DNA of 19,491 nucleotides from positions 1 through 19,491 of the forward strand of contig JBBDXI010000078.1 of the NCBI GenBank assembly GCA_040902425.1. The letters are read 5' to 3'. This document shows, one piece after another, positions 5,956 through 14,600 of this stretch. The notes under the pieces are model-generated. The model was not told the DNA's origin, made no database searches, and saw only the letters and a program-made list of their open reading frames with translations. The stretch comes from JBBDXI01 sp040902425. GTDB lineage: Bacteria; Planctomycetota; Phycisphaerae; Phycisphaerales; UBA1924. A program made the position numbers and the translations under genes. Positions within the stretch are counted from its first letter, which is position 1. Each line of letters begins with the position of its first letter.

Positions 5956-6561
5956 TCACCGCGCCGGGTCGCTCTTCACGCGGGTGAGGGTGACCTTCTC
6001 CCAGGCCTCGTCGTTCTCGGCGTGGGTGCGCAGGAAGGCCTGGAGTTTCTCGGTCTCGGCGGTGATCAGCACCGGCCCGTGCTCCTTGTCATCCAGCGGC
6101 GTCGCGGCGATCGACTTGTCGGTCATAGCCTGCCGGAGGAACGCGGCCTTCATCCACCACACCGTCACCCCGTCGGGAACCACCTCAACCCGGGCGAACA
6201 TGTGCGTGGGGATGAAGAACGTGCCGTGCTTCTCCCCCATCCCGTGCCGCTCCGCGCCCGGGGCGCTGACGTCGATGAACCGGTGAGCGCCGAGCTGCAC
6301 CAGCCGCATATCGAGCGCCGCATCCACCGGCTTCTCCCCCGGCTTCTCGGCCTTCTTGCCCACGTGCAGCCGGTACCCCTCGTCGGCCTTCGTCACCGTG
6401 TAGGTGATCTTCCCGTCCTCCTGCAGCCACGCGCCGACGATGCGCTCGTCGGAGACCTCCCGATCGGCCGTGGCGATGGGGTGGACGCTCGGCGTCATGC
6501 ACCCGCCGAGAGCGGCGACGGCGAACAGGAGCAGCGAAGCATGGCGGAGCGAGAAGCGCAT
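5956..6561 (-). CDS. Lipoprotein of unknown function
   Basis: The 201-aa product starts with a basic n-region and hydrophobic helix ending in lipobox LGGC (L18-C21), so it should be lipidated at C21 and membrane-anchored. The mature part has a strand-rich pattern (IVGAWLQEDGKITYTVTKAD, 41-60, then YRLHVGKK) reminiscent of small lipocalin-like or regulatory lipoproteins, and ends with a charged helix. I recognise no family and no catalytic motif. ATG 6561 is chosen over the upstream in-frame ATG 6621 because it starts the signal peptide and is preceded by AGGAGGT at a 5-base distance. It sits 90 bp after lipA and 31 bp before the HD-GYP gene, all on the minus strand. Confidence 0.8.
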   Translation of the reverse strand: MRFSLRHASLLLFAVAALGGCMTPSVHPIATADREVSDERIVGAWLQEDGKITYTVTKADEGYRLHVGKKAEKPGEKPVDAALDMRLVQLGAHRFIDVSAPGAERHGMGEKHGTFFIPTHMFARVEVVPDGVTVWWMKAAFLRQAMTDKSIAATPLDDKEHGPVLITAETEKLQAFLRTHAENDEAWEKVTLTRVKSDPAR

Positions 6562-6566
6562 GGTGG

Positions 6567-6573
6567 ACCTCCT
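6567..6573 (-). promoter_or_regulatory. Strong Shine-Dalgarno for the lipoprotein gene
   Basis: On the minus strand AGGAGGT (plus-strand ACCTCCT at 6567-6573) lies 5 bases before ATG 6561. It is the best ribosome site on the minus strand of this window and fixes the lipoprotein start. Confidence 0.7.
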
Positions 6574-6651
6574 AGGTACTTCCGCAACAGCGTACCGCGC
6601 CGACCCGGATGCGCCGAGCATCCCGCCGCGTTTCCTGCCAGCCAGGGCCGG

Positions 6652-7794
6652 TCACGCACGTGTTCCCAGGATGTCCGTCAGCGACTCCGCCTGGTGGTCC
6701 GCGTGGTAGCTCGACCGCACCAGGGGCCCGCTCTCCACCACCCGGAACCCCCGCCGCAGACCCTCCGCCTTGAACCCGTCGAACTGCTCCGGCGTCACCC
6801 ACCGGTGGATCGGCAGGTGGTTCCGCGTCGGCTGCAGGTACTGCCCGATCGTCAGGATGTCGCACGACCTCGATGTCGGATGTCGGATGTCGGATGTCGG
6901 ATGTGAGGAACTGACGCCGCGGCTCCCACATCCGCCATCCGACATNNNNNNNNNNACATCGCCCCCCGCCCGCGTCGCCCCCTGCACCTCATCCATCAGC
7001 GCCAGCACCTCGTCGTCCCGCTCCCCGATCCCCACCATGATCCCCGTCTTCGCCACGCCCCCCTGCTCCTTCACCCGCCGCAGCAGCTCCAGCGACCGGT
7101 CGAACTTCGCGCTCGGGCGCACCGCCGGGTACATCCGCCGCACCGTCTCCAGGTTGTGGTTGATGATGTGCGGCCGCGCCTCGATCACCATCTGCAGGGC
7201 CCCCCAGTTCCCCTCCAGGTCCGGGATCAGCACCTCGATGGACATCCCCGGGCACGCCTCCCGCGCCCGGATGATCGTCTCGGCCCAGATGGCCGCGCCC
7301 CCATCCGCCAGCTCATCGCGGTTCACGCTGGTGATGACCACGTGCCGCAGGCCCATGAGCGCCAGGCTCTCGGCGACGCGCCGGGGCTCATCCCGGTCCA
7401 CCGCCCCCGGGCGCCCCGTCTTCACGTTGCAGAACCCGCACGCCCGCGTGCACGTGTCCCCCAGGATCATGATCGTCGCCACGCCCCGGGCCCAGCACTC
7501 CCCCATGTTCGGGCATCCCGCCTCCTGGCACACCGTATGAAGCCGGTGCTCATCCATGATCGACTTCAGCCGCGTGTACCCCGGGCCCCCGGGGACGCGC
7601 GCCTTCAGCCACGGCGGCTTGCGCTTCGGGGCGATCTGCTCGCCCCGGCCTGAAGAGTTGTTCAGGATGAGCCCCCCCAGGCTCACCAGCGGCCGCTCCA
7701 TCCGCTTCATGGGGTCGCCGCCCAAAGGGCGCGGGTGGCGCGCCGCCGCGGGCGAAACGGCTCGGCTTTCGGGGGCTGGGGCGGCGTCGGGCAT
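6652..7794 (-). CDS. lipA: Lipoyl synthase, interrupted by a repeat insertion and a gap
   Basis: Lipoyl synthase is a radical-SAM enzyme that inserts two sulfurs into protein-bound octanoyl groups. Both iron-sulfur motifs are present: the auxiliary cluster C89-x4-C94-x5-C100 (VCQEAGCPNMGEC) and the SAM cluster C115-x3-C119-x2-C122 (CTRACGFC). The C-terminal RSSYHA (360-365), which supplies the serine ligand, is also intact. Between AGGD (276-279) and CDILTIGQYLQPT (311-323), where the family is normally continuous, lie about 31 foreign residues (HPTSDIRHPTS type) encoded by a 7-bp repeat, with 10 Ns inside. Because the gap size is unknown, the frame is not proven. The insertion falls before a beta-strand of the barrel, on the face away from the active site, so the enzyme might tolerate it. 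The start may be ATG 7794 or ATG 7710 (MKRMERPL); neither has a good ribosome site. No lipB is visible here. Confidence 0.9.
   Translation of the reverse strand: MPDAAPAPESRAVSPAAARHPRPLGGDPMKRMERPLVSLGGLILNNSSGRGEQIAPKRKPPWLKARVPGGPGYTRLKSIMDEHRLHTVCQEAGCPNMGECWARGVATIMILGDTCTRACGFCNVKTGRPGAVDRDEPRRVAESLALMGLRHVVITSVNRDELADGGAAIWAETIIRAREACPGMSIEVLIPDLEGNWGALQMVIEARPHIINHNLETVRRMYPAVRPSAKFDRSLELLRRVKEQGGVAKTGIMVGIGERDDEVLALMDEVQGATRAGGDXXXXMSDGGCGSRGVSSSHPTSDIRHPTSRSCDILTIGQYLQPTRNHLPIHRWVTPEQFDGFKAEGLRRGFRVVESGPLVRSSYHADHQAESLTDILGTRA
6860..6962. mobile_element. Short repeat element inserted in lipA (GATGTCG tandem array with inverted copies)
   Basis: On the plus strand GATGTCG repeats four times plus a partial copy (6872-6904). 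A short unique core follows, then inverted copies (ACATCCGCCATCCGACAT, 6928-6945), the gap, and ACATCG (6956-6961). The ends are thus mutually inverted. TCGC occurs at both borders (6860-6863 and 6959-6962). Removing one copy plus everything between restores the codons GGC GAC ATC CTG, which fits the lipoyl synthase sequence GDILTIGQYL. This suggests a MITE- or REP-like insertion with a 4-bp target duplication. I recall similar 7-mer arrays in planctomycete genomes but cannot name a family. Confidence 0.55.
6946..6955. other. Assembly gap (10 N) inside lipA
   Basis: The placeholder run lies inside the inverted GATGTCG-type repeat. More repeat units are probably missing, so the true insertion length and the lipA reading frame are undetermined. 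Confidence 0.95.
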
Positions 7795-7972
7795 GCGCGG
7801 GGAGTGTAGTCCGGCGCGCCCGGAATCCCGCCCCAGCCGCTCACCCGCCCCCGGACAGCGGCCGATAAAAGCACCGGCTCATCCGAGGCGGACGGGCTCG
7901 ACTTTGTGCCGGAGGCCTTCAAGAGTCCGTGCCGGGGCCGGAGCGCAAACCCGCGCACGCCGCCCCCGTATG

Positions 7973-8001
7973 TTGAACGCCCGCGCCGGCGCTGTTAGGT
8001 T
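7973..8001 (+). promoter_or_regulatory. Candidate promoter of the export operon
   Basis: TTGAAC (7973-7978) and TAGGTT (7996-8001) are separated by exactly 17 bp and lie 78 bp before the TTG start at 8080. Matches to the sigma-70 consensus are 4/6 and 3/6. The location between the divergent lipA gene and the long plus-strand operon is where a promoter is needed. No other site in this spacer looked better, but the match is weak. Confidence 0.3.
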
Positions 8002-8066
8002 GACGCCCCGGCGCATCGGCGTGCTCTCCAGGGCGCCCGGCGCTGGCCGGGTTTCGAGGGGGTTGC

Positions 8067-8072
8067 AAGGAG
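8067..8072 (+). promoter_or_regulatory. Shine-Dalgarno supporting a TTG start
   Basis: AAGGAG (8067-8072) lies 7 bases before TTG 8080. No ATG in the frame precedes the signal peptide, so this site decides the non-ATG start of the export lipoprotein. Confidence 0.65.
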
Positions 8073-8079
8073 CCGGGTC

Positions 8080-9597
8080 TTGAGTCTGACGCCGACATCC
8101 GGATCGTCCATCGTTCGGTGGGTCCGCCTGCTGATCCTCTCGCTGGCCGCGGCCGCGGCGCCGCTCGGCGGGTGCACCGAGACCGACTCGTTCCTCTTCG
8201 ATCCCAGCGTGGTGGGCCGGTGGGAGCACACGCCCACCCGCGTGCCCATCCTCACGCAGCTCCAGAGCGTCGAGGGGAGCGACAGCGAGTTCGTCGAGTA
8301 CAGCGACATCACCCCGGCGGACCTCGTCCCCGAGGTCGCCGAGTACCGCATCGGCCCCGGCGACCGGCTGATCATCACGCTCGCTGACATCCCCGACGAG
8401 GGACGTTACAGCGAGTACGACCGCATCGTGGACACCCGCGGCTTCGTCGAGCTGCCCGTCCTCGGCCAGGTCTACATCAACAACATGACCTCCCGCGAGG
8501 CCGCCGAGGCGGTGAAAACCGCCATGCGCGAGCTCATCGCCGACCCGCTGGCCTTCGTCGTCGTCGTCGGCCCGCGGATGCAGCACTTCTCGATCTTCGG
8601 CGGCGTGGTGCAGCCGGGCCAGTATCAGATCCCCACCGCCGACTACCGCCTGCTGGAGGCCCTCACCGCGTCGCGCGGCTTCGCCGAGTCCCCGCCCTAC
8701 ATCTACATCATCCGCCAGGTCCCCCTCACGGAGGAGGCCGCTGGCCGGCCCACGCCCCCCGCCCCGCGCGATGGCGCCCAGCAGCCCCCCATGCCCGGCG
8801 TGCGGGGCGAGCGCCTGATCGACATCATCGACCGCCTCGGCGGGCCCACGGGCGCCACCGGGGCGACCGGCCCCACCGGCGCGCCCGCGCCGACCGCCCC
8901 CACCGCCCCCACCGGCGCCCCCGCCCCCACCGGCCGCCCCGCCATCGACCTCATCGGCCCCGACCGGGCCCAGCCCGCCGCCGCACCCACGGCGCCGCCC
9001 GACGCCACCGACGGCACCTGGGTCAACATCCAGGGCCGATGGGTCAAGGTGCGCCCCGCCGGCGCGCCCGCCGGCCCGCGCAGCGCCGTCCAGCCGCCGC
9101 AGATGGCCATGACCCAGCGGATCATCCGCGTCCCCACCGCGCGCGTCGCCATGGGCGATGCCCGCTACAACGTCGTCATCCGCCCCGGCGATGTCATCCG
9201 CGTCCCGCCCTCCCCCTCGGGCATGATCTACCTCTCCGGCCAAGTCGCCCGCCCCGGCGCCTACGGCAACACCGAGGGCCTCACGCTCACCCGCGTCATC
9301 GCCTCCGCCGGCGGCCTCAACGGCATCGCCGTCCCCGAGCGCGTCGACATCGTCCGCATGACCGGGCCCGAGCAGCAGGGGTTCGTCCGCGTCAACCTCC
9401 GCGCCATCGAGGAGGGCACGCACCCCGACATCTTCCTCAAGGGCAACGACCGGGTGAACGTCGGCACCAACTTCTGGGCCACGCCCCTCGCCGTCATCCG
9501 CAACGGCTTTAGGGCCTCGTACGGGTTCGGCTTCGTCGCCGATCGAAACTTCGGCAACGACATCTTCGGCGCACCCCCCGACAGCCTGAGCCGATAG
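8080..9597 (+). CDS. Wza-like polysaccharide export lipoprotein (Poly_export + SLBB)
   Basis: This 505-aa outer-membrane lipoprotein should form the periplasm-spanning export channel for the polysaccharide. A signal peptide ends in lipobox LGGC (C32). The Poly_export domain begins YRIGPGDRLIITLADIP (89-105) and runs to about 165 with the VDTRGFVELPVLGQV core. A first SLBB segment (SIFGGVVQPGQYQIP, 171-185) follows. A low-complexity linker (about 215-345) contains a Gly-Pro-Thr/Ala run (GPTGATGATGPTGAP). A second SLBB segment (YLSGQVARPGAYGNTEGLTL, 384-403) leads to the C-terminal NFWATPLAVIRNGF region. The linker is unusual for Wza (about 380 aa) and makes the protein longer. The start is TTG 8080. 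It is the first gene of the operon, 128 bp ahead of the exosortase. Confidence 0.9.
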   Translation: MSLTPTSGSSIVRWVRLLILSLAAAAAPLGGCTETDSFLFDPSVVGRWEHTPTRVPILTQLQSVEGSDSEFVEYSDITPADLVPEVAEYRIGPGDRLIITLADIPDEGRYSEYDRIVDTRGFVELPVLGQVYINNMTSREAAEAVKTAMRELIADPLAFVVVVGPRMQHFSIFGGVVQPGQYQIPTADYRLLEALTASRGFAESPPYIYIIRQVPLTEEAAGRPTPPAPRDGAQQPPMPGVRGERLIDIIDRLGGPTGATGATGPTGAPAPTAPTAPTGAPAPTGRPAIDLIGPDRAQPAAAPTAPPDATDGTWVNIQGRWVKVRPAGAPAGPRSAVQPPQMAMTQRIIRVPTARVAMGDARYNVVIRPGDVIRVPPSPSGMIYLSGQVARPGAYGNTEGLTLTRVIASAGGLNGIAVPERVDIVRMTGPEQQGFVRVNLRAIEEGTHPDIFLKGNDRVNVGTNFWATPLAVIRNGFRASYGFGFVADRNFGNDIFGAPPDSLSR

Positions 9598-9608
9598 CCC
9601 CGGGAGCA

Positions 9609-9683
9609 CGCGCCGCCGGCGCGCCTTCAATGGCCGCGGTACGGGGGACCTCCCACCTCCCGAACCGCCCGCCATCGCGGGCG
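9609..9683 (+). promoter_or_regulatory. Two GC-rich hairpins between the export gene and the exosortase
   Basis: CGCGCC/GGCGCG (9609-9614, 9618-9623) forms a 6-bp stem 12 bases after the stop codon. CGCCCGC/GCGGGCG (9666-9672, 9677-9683) forms a 7-bp stem with loop CATC. This 128-bp spacer is the longest in the operon, so partial termination or mRNA processing that lowers exosortase expression is possible. No T-tract follows either stem. Confidence 0.3.
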
Positions 9684-9725
9684 TAGTACGCCCCACCCGC
9701 GCGGCCAACCGGAGCCCCCTCGGAC

Positions 9726-10709
9726 GTGACCAGCGTCGCCGTCACCAAGCCCCCGGCGCGCCCCGCGCCGCCCTCACGCCCAGCGCCCCGCCCGGGCGCC
9801 GCCGCCGCGGAGGCCCGCCTGATGGGCCTCTTCACCACCGAGGGCCTGGTGATGGCCCTGCTCCTGGGTGCCGGCTTCGCCGCCCTCTTCTACCGCTGGT
9901 TCCACTTCCAGCACCGCCACAGCTGGGGCGCCCCGGACGACTGGGGCCACTCCTACGTCGTCCCGCTCATCAGCGGCTACCTCATCTGGCAGCGCCGGCG
10001 CGAGATCGCGGCGCTCCCCGCGCGCCGGTTCTGGCCCGCGCTGGCGCCCTTCATCCTGGGCATCGGCGCCTACTTCTTCTTCGTCGCCACCCGCTTCACC
10101 GGCGGCCACATGATCCAGGGCTGGGCCATGCTCCTCACGCTCATGTCCCTCGTCCTGCTCATGCTCGGCCCGCGCCTCTTCGCGCCCCTCTTCCTCCCGC
10201 TGGCCTACCTGGTCTTCGGCATCACCATCTCCGAGGCGGTGATGATCAAGCTCACCGCGCCCCTCCAGGTCATCGCCTCGCAGGGGGCGTACGCCATCCT
10301 CAGCGTCATCGGCGCCGGCGCGGGCTTCGGCGTCGAGCTCAGCGGCACCGTCATCGAGATGGGCACCGCCGGCGGGCGCATCCCCCTGAACGTGGCCGAG
10401 CAGTGCGCCGGCATGCGCACGGTCGTCGCCTTCTTCGCCCTCGCCGGGGCCACCGCCCTGCTCGGCTGCCGCCACTGGTGGCAGCGGATCGCCCTGCTGC
10501 TGCTGGCGGCCCCCGTCGCCACCGCCGTCAACGTCGGGCGCGTCGCCGTGCTCGGCCTGCTGTCGCTCGCCGACCCCAACCTCTCCACCGGCGGCGCCCA
10601 CATGCTCGTGGGCCAGCTGCTCCTGATCCCCGGCCTGCTCCTGTTCCTCCTCGTCCTGTGGACGCTCAAGAAGATCGTGCGGGACGACCCCGGGGCGGCC
10701 CCCGCATGA
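9726..10709 (+). CDS. Exosortase (EpsH/Xrt family) integral membrane transpeptidase
   Basis: Exosortases are polytopic membrane enzymes that recognise a C-terminal sorting signal (PEP-CTERM or relatives), cleave it and probably attach the protein to the surface. The 327-aa protein has about eight hydrophobic segments and the invariant triad: C227 in AEQCAGMRTVVAFFAL, R272 in APVATAVNVGRVAVLG, and H292 in GGAHMLVGQLLLIP. An HSYVVPLISGYLIWQRR segment (75-91) matches the family's N-terminal part. The start is GTG 9726, with GGAG 11 bases upstream. The first 30 residues are Pro/Ala-rich, and ATG 9822 (MGLFTTEG) is an alternative. The stop overlaps the next start (ATGA), indicating translational coupling with the EpsI-like gene. 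The subtype cannot be assigned by eye, and no protein with a recognisable sorting tail is in the window. Confidence 0.92.
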   Translation: MTSVAVTKPPARPAPPSRPAPRPGAAAAEARLMGLFTTEGLVMALLLGAGFAALFYRWFHFQHRHSWGAPDDWGHSYVVPLISGYLIWQRRREIAALPARRFWPALAPFILGIGAYFFFVATRFTGGHMIQGWAMLLTLMSLVLLMLGPRLFAPLFLPLAYLVFGITISEAVMIKLTAPLQVIASQGAYAILSVIGAGAGFGVELSGTVIEMGTAGGRIPLNVAEQCAGMRTVVAFFALAGATALLGCRHWWQRIALLLLAAPVATAVNVGRVAVLGLLSLADPNLSTGGAHMLVGQLLLIPGLLLFLLVLWTLKKIVRDDPGAAPA

Positions 10710-11614
10710 ACTGGCGCTCCCTCCGCAACCCCGCCTTCCTCGTCGCCCTCGCCGTGCTGGGCGCCAGCGCCGCCGGCATGGGCACCGCGCTCACGATGAT
10801 GCGCGTCGTCCTCCAGAAGCGCCCCATCTACGCCGAGGGCTCCCCCTACCGCGCCCTGCGCGCCATCCCCACCGAGACCGAGCGCTGGGTCCGCGTCGGC
10901 GCCGACCAGATCGAGCGCCCCGACGTCGCCGAGGAGCTCGGCACCGACAACTACCTCACCCGCGTCTACCTCGAGAGGGCCCCCCGGCCGGGCCGCCCCC
11001 CGCGCGCCCTCCAGATCCACGCCGCGTACTACACCGGCATGGTGGACACCGTCCCCCACGTCCCCGACCGCTGCTTCGTCGGCGGCGGGTACTCCATCAC
11101 CGGCGGCCCCTGGGTCCTGGACATGCCCCTCGACCAGTCCGCCTGGCTCCCCGCCCAGGACCTCCCGGAATCCCTCGCCGGGCGCGTCTTCACCATCCGG
11201 CTCTCCCACCAGTTCTCCACGGCCGGCCCGGGACGCCGCGTGAACCTCCCCACCGGCCTGGCCCCCGGCGCCCCGCTGCAGATCCGCATCACCGAGTTCT
11301 CCGGACCCAGGGGCGGAAAGCGCCTTGAGGGGTACTTCTTCATCGCCAACGGCGAGCCCGTCTCCAGCGCTGAGGGGGTCCGCCTCAAGGCCTTCGACCT
11401 GCGGAGCGAATACGCTTATTACCTCAAAATCCAGGTGGGTTCGTCCGATCTGGCCTCTGCCGAGGAGCTGGCCGCGGCCTCCGGCGACCTCCTGTCCGAC
11501 CTGCTGGGCGAGCTGATGACCTGTGTTCCCGACTGGGTGAAGGTCGAGCGGGGCGAGTGGCCCCCCGATAACCCAGCGCGCGCCAAACCCGGCATGGACC
11601 CCGTCCGTAGGTGA
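10706..11614 (+). CDS. EpsI-like exosortase-associated protein (DUF3485-type)
   Basis: The 302-aa protein has one N-terminal membrane anchor (about 10-36, FLVALAVLGASAAGMGTALTM) and an extracytoplasmic domain. EpsI/DUF3485 proteins accompany exosortases and carry a conserved motif around a Cys after a His-Pro-type turn. Here the matching part is VPHVPDRCFVGGGYS (116-130), followed by the strand pattern VFTIRLSHQF (161-170) and EGYFFIANG (208-216). The gene starts at ATG 10706, inside the exosortase stop codon (ATGA), so the two are coupled. The C-terminus (about 250-302) is a helical, charged extension. Its biochemical role is unknown in general; context ties it to protein sorting together with polysaccharide export. 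Confidence 0.8.
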   Translation: MNWRSLRNPAFLVALAVLGASAAGMGTALTMMRVVLQKRPIYAEGSPYRALRAIPTETERWVRVGADQIERPDVAEELGTDNYLTRVYLERAPRPGRPPRALQIHAAYYTGMVDTVPHVPDRCFVGGGYSITGGPWVLDMPLDQSAWLPAQDLPESLAGRVFTIRLSHQFSTAGPGRRVNLPTGLAPGAPLQIRITEFSGPRGGKRLEGYFFIANGEPVSSAEGVRLKAFDLRSEYAYYLKIQVGSSDLASAEELAAASGDLLSDLLGELMTCVPDWVKVERGEWPPDNPARAKPGMDPVRR

Positions 11615-11656
11615 GTACCGCCCCGGCGCTCAGCCGGGCCCCAGGAAAGCACCCGC

Positions 11657-14600
11657 ATGGCCTCCCGCGTGAACATCCGCTTCGTGGTGATCCTCTCGCT
11701 CTCGCTGGTGCTGGTGTTCGCGCTCTCCGCGGGCGTCTTCATCTACGTCAAGGGCAAGTCGGCCGACCGCTACATCCGCCTCGGCGATGAGGCCCTGGCC
11801 AAGGGCGCCATCGCCGACGCCGACGAGTTCTACTCCGTCGCCGTCCACAAGGACCGCACCAACGTCTTCTACCTCACCAAGTGGCGCGCCGCCCGGGAGT
11901 TGAAGGTCCCCCAGAGCGACACCGAGTACTCCGGCGAGTACCAGATGTACCTCTACGGGATTCTCAACTCCCTCGCCCGCCTTCAGCGGCACAACACCGA
12001 GGCGCAGCGCGACTACCTCCAGGCCCTCCTCGAGCACGTCAGCGCGTACGGGCGGTCCCGCGAGAGCTGGGAGTTCCTGGTCCAGGAGGTCGAGGCCAGC
12101 CTCGCCGGCGTCGAGCCCGAGCAGCCCCCCCAGGTCCGCCGCTTCCGGGGCCTGGCCACCGCGGGGCTCATGGCCGTCGGCGCCGAGGTCCCCAGGGACC
12201 GCCTCGAGACCGCGCAGGCCGACCTCGCCGCCGCGCTCGCCGCCAATCCCCGCGACTTCGAGGCCGCCGAGCAGCTCGACTACATCTACCGCGTCCTCGC
12301 CGAGCGCGCCCGCGCCGGCGGCAACCGCGACGAGCTCCGCGCCCTGCTCGAGAAGTCCGCCGCCGTCGTCCGGTCCGTCGTCGCCGCCGAGCCCGGCGAT
12401 CCCAGCGTCATGATGATCCGCCTCATGGCCGACGCCGGCGCCACCGACTTCGCCGAGGACCCCACGGGGACCATCGCCGGCCAGAGGCAGGCTCGCGCCG
12501 TCGCCCTCGACGCCCTGCGCCCCCGCGTGGCCGAGGTGCGCGCGGCGCTGGTCGCCACCGACGCCAACGCGCTCCGCATGCCCGTCGTCCTGCGCTTCAT
12601 CCGCCTGGCGCCGATGCTCGACCGCCAGGCCGGCGCCGAGCACGCCCAGGCGGTCCTCGACCACGTGCTCACGGCCCACCCCGACCAGGCCGAGCTGCTC
12701 GTCCTGCGCGCCCGCAACCTCGCCGCCCTCGGGCGCCTCGACGAGGCCATCGCCGTCCACGGCGCTGTGCTGGAGCTCGCGCGGAGGCCCGTCAGCCTCC
12801 GCGGCCTGACGCTCATGGAAACCCAGCGCCGGGCCCGCTTCGAGCAGGCCAACCTCGCCGTCGGCGCCGCCGCCCTCGCCACCGCCGAGCAGCGCCCCGC
12901 CGCGATGGAGAGCGCCCGCGCCTACCGCGCCAAGCTCGCCGGCGACGTCGCCGAACGCTCGCCGGAGCTCATCTACATCGACGCCAAGATCATGTTCGTC
13001 TCCGGCGACCTGCGCGGCGCGCAGGCCGCCCTCACCGAGTTCGTCCGCACCCCCGGCGACATCCGCGACCAGGTGGCCGACGCCCACCAGCTCATCGCCT
13101 CGATCGCCATGATGCTCAACCCGCCCCAGCTCGGCCTGGCCCGCGACACCTACCGCCTCGTCCTCCAGGAGCGGCCGGGCGCGGTTCAGATCATGGTCGC
13201 GCTCGCTGGCGTCGAGATGGCCCTGGAGAACCGCTCCGCCGCCGCCGAGCTCTACCGCGCTGTCCTCGAGATCGACCCCCAGAACGCCGTCGCCGGCGCC
13301 CGGCTCCCCCTCCTCCAGGGCCGCACCGAGGACCCCGTCATCCGCGTCCTGCTCGACGCCGAGGCCCTCGCCCGCGGCAGCGGCGCCACCCTCGGCGACG
13401 CCCGCGCCGCCGCCGCCCTCGTCGAGGCCGCCCTCGAGCGCCACGCCCACGACCCCCGCCTCGTCCGCGCCGCCGTCCAGCTGCGCCTCAACGCCGGCGA
13501 GCGCGAGGCCGCCGAACGCCTCCTCGCTAAGGGCATCGCGCTCCACCCGGCCGACGAGGGCCTCAAGGCTGTCCAGCGCAGCATGAAGGTCACCGGCTCC
13601 CTTGAGGGCGCCTTGGCCGCCCTCGAGGAGAGCGGCGCCACCCCACTCGACATGGCCCTCAACCGCAAGCGCATCTACGAGTCCTACGACAAGCCCGCGG
13701 AGGCCAGGGCCGCCCTCGACGAGGCCGCCCGCATCGCACCCGACGACCCCCGCGTCCTGGAGTCCCGCTTCGTCGAGGCCCTCCTGAAGCCCGACCTCCC
13801 CGAGGCCGCCCGCCTCGCCGACCACGCCGCGAAACTCAACGCCGACAGCGCCGACGGCGACACCTACCGCGCCCGGCTCCAGATCGGCCAGGGCAACCTC
13901 CGCGACGCCGCCGCCCTCCTCGAGCGCGCCGCCAAGCGCGGCAACGCCACCCCAGCCCTCCTCCGCCTCCTCGGCGACGCCTGCATGCGGCTCGGGCGCG
14001 GCCAGGACGCCGTCGCCGCCTACCGCCAGGCCGTGGACCTCAACCCCGCCGACATCGTCTCCATCCGCTTCCACGTCGCCGCCCTCGCCCAGACCGGGCG
14101 CCGCCAGGAGGCCCTCAGCGCCGCCCGCGCCGCCGAGTCCCTCGCCCGCCGCGACCCGCTCTTCCTCAACATGTGGCTCGACCTGGAGGCCGAGGCCGGC
14201 AACACCAACTTCGCCCGCGAGCGCCGCGAGGAGGTCCTCGCCTCCGACCCCGCCAACGCCGGCAACACCGGCGCCCTGGCCGACCTCTTCATCCGCGAGC
14301 GCAACTGGGACCGCGCCCGCGCCCTCATCGACTCGCTCCGGTCCACCCGCGACTCCATCAACGCCGCCCTCCTCGACGCCCGCTGGCACACCGCACGCAA
14401 CGACCTGCCCCGCGCCTCCACGCTCCTCGGCGACTTCGTCGCCGCCCTCCCCGAGTCCGAGCGCGCCGCGGGGCACATGCACATCTCCCGCTTCCTGCTT
14501 CAGGCCGGCCAGCCCGACGCCGCCCTCGCCTCCATGCGCCAGGCCGCCCCCTTCCAGGACCCCAAGACGATGCCGGTGGACCTGGAGATCGGCGACACCC

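Noticed and set aside
6872..6945. CRISPR array
   Set aside because: The repeat unit is 7 bp in direct tandem without spacers, and no cas genes are nearby.
8840..8940. Assembly artefact or tandem DNA repeat rather than coding sequence
   Set aside because: The frame stays open with imperfect, codon-level variation, and conserved SLBB sequence resumes in frame on both sides.
7879..9708. 609-codon minus-strand frame opposite the Wza-like gene
   Set aside because: Gly/Asp/Val-rich antisense translation. The plus-strand protein has a lipobox, Poly_export and SLBB motifs.
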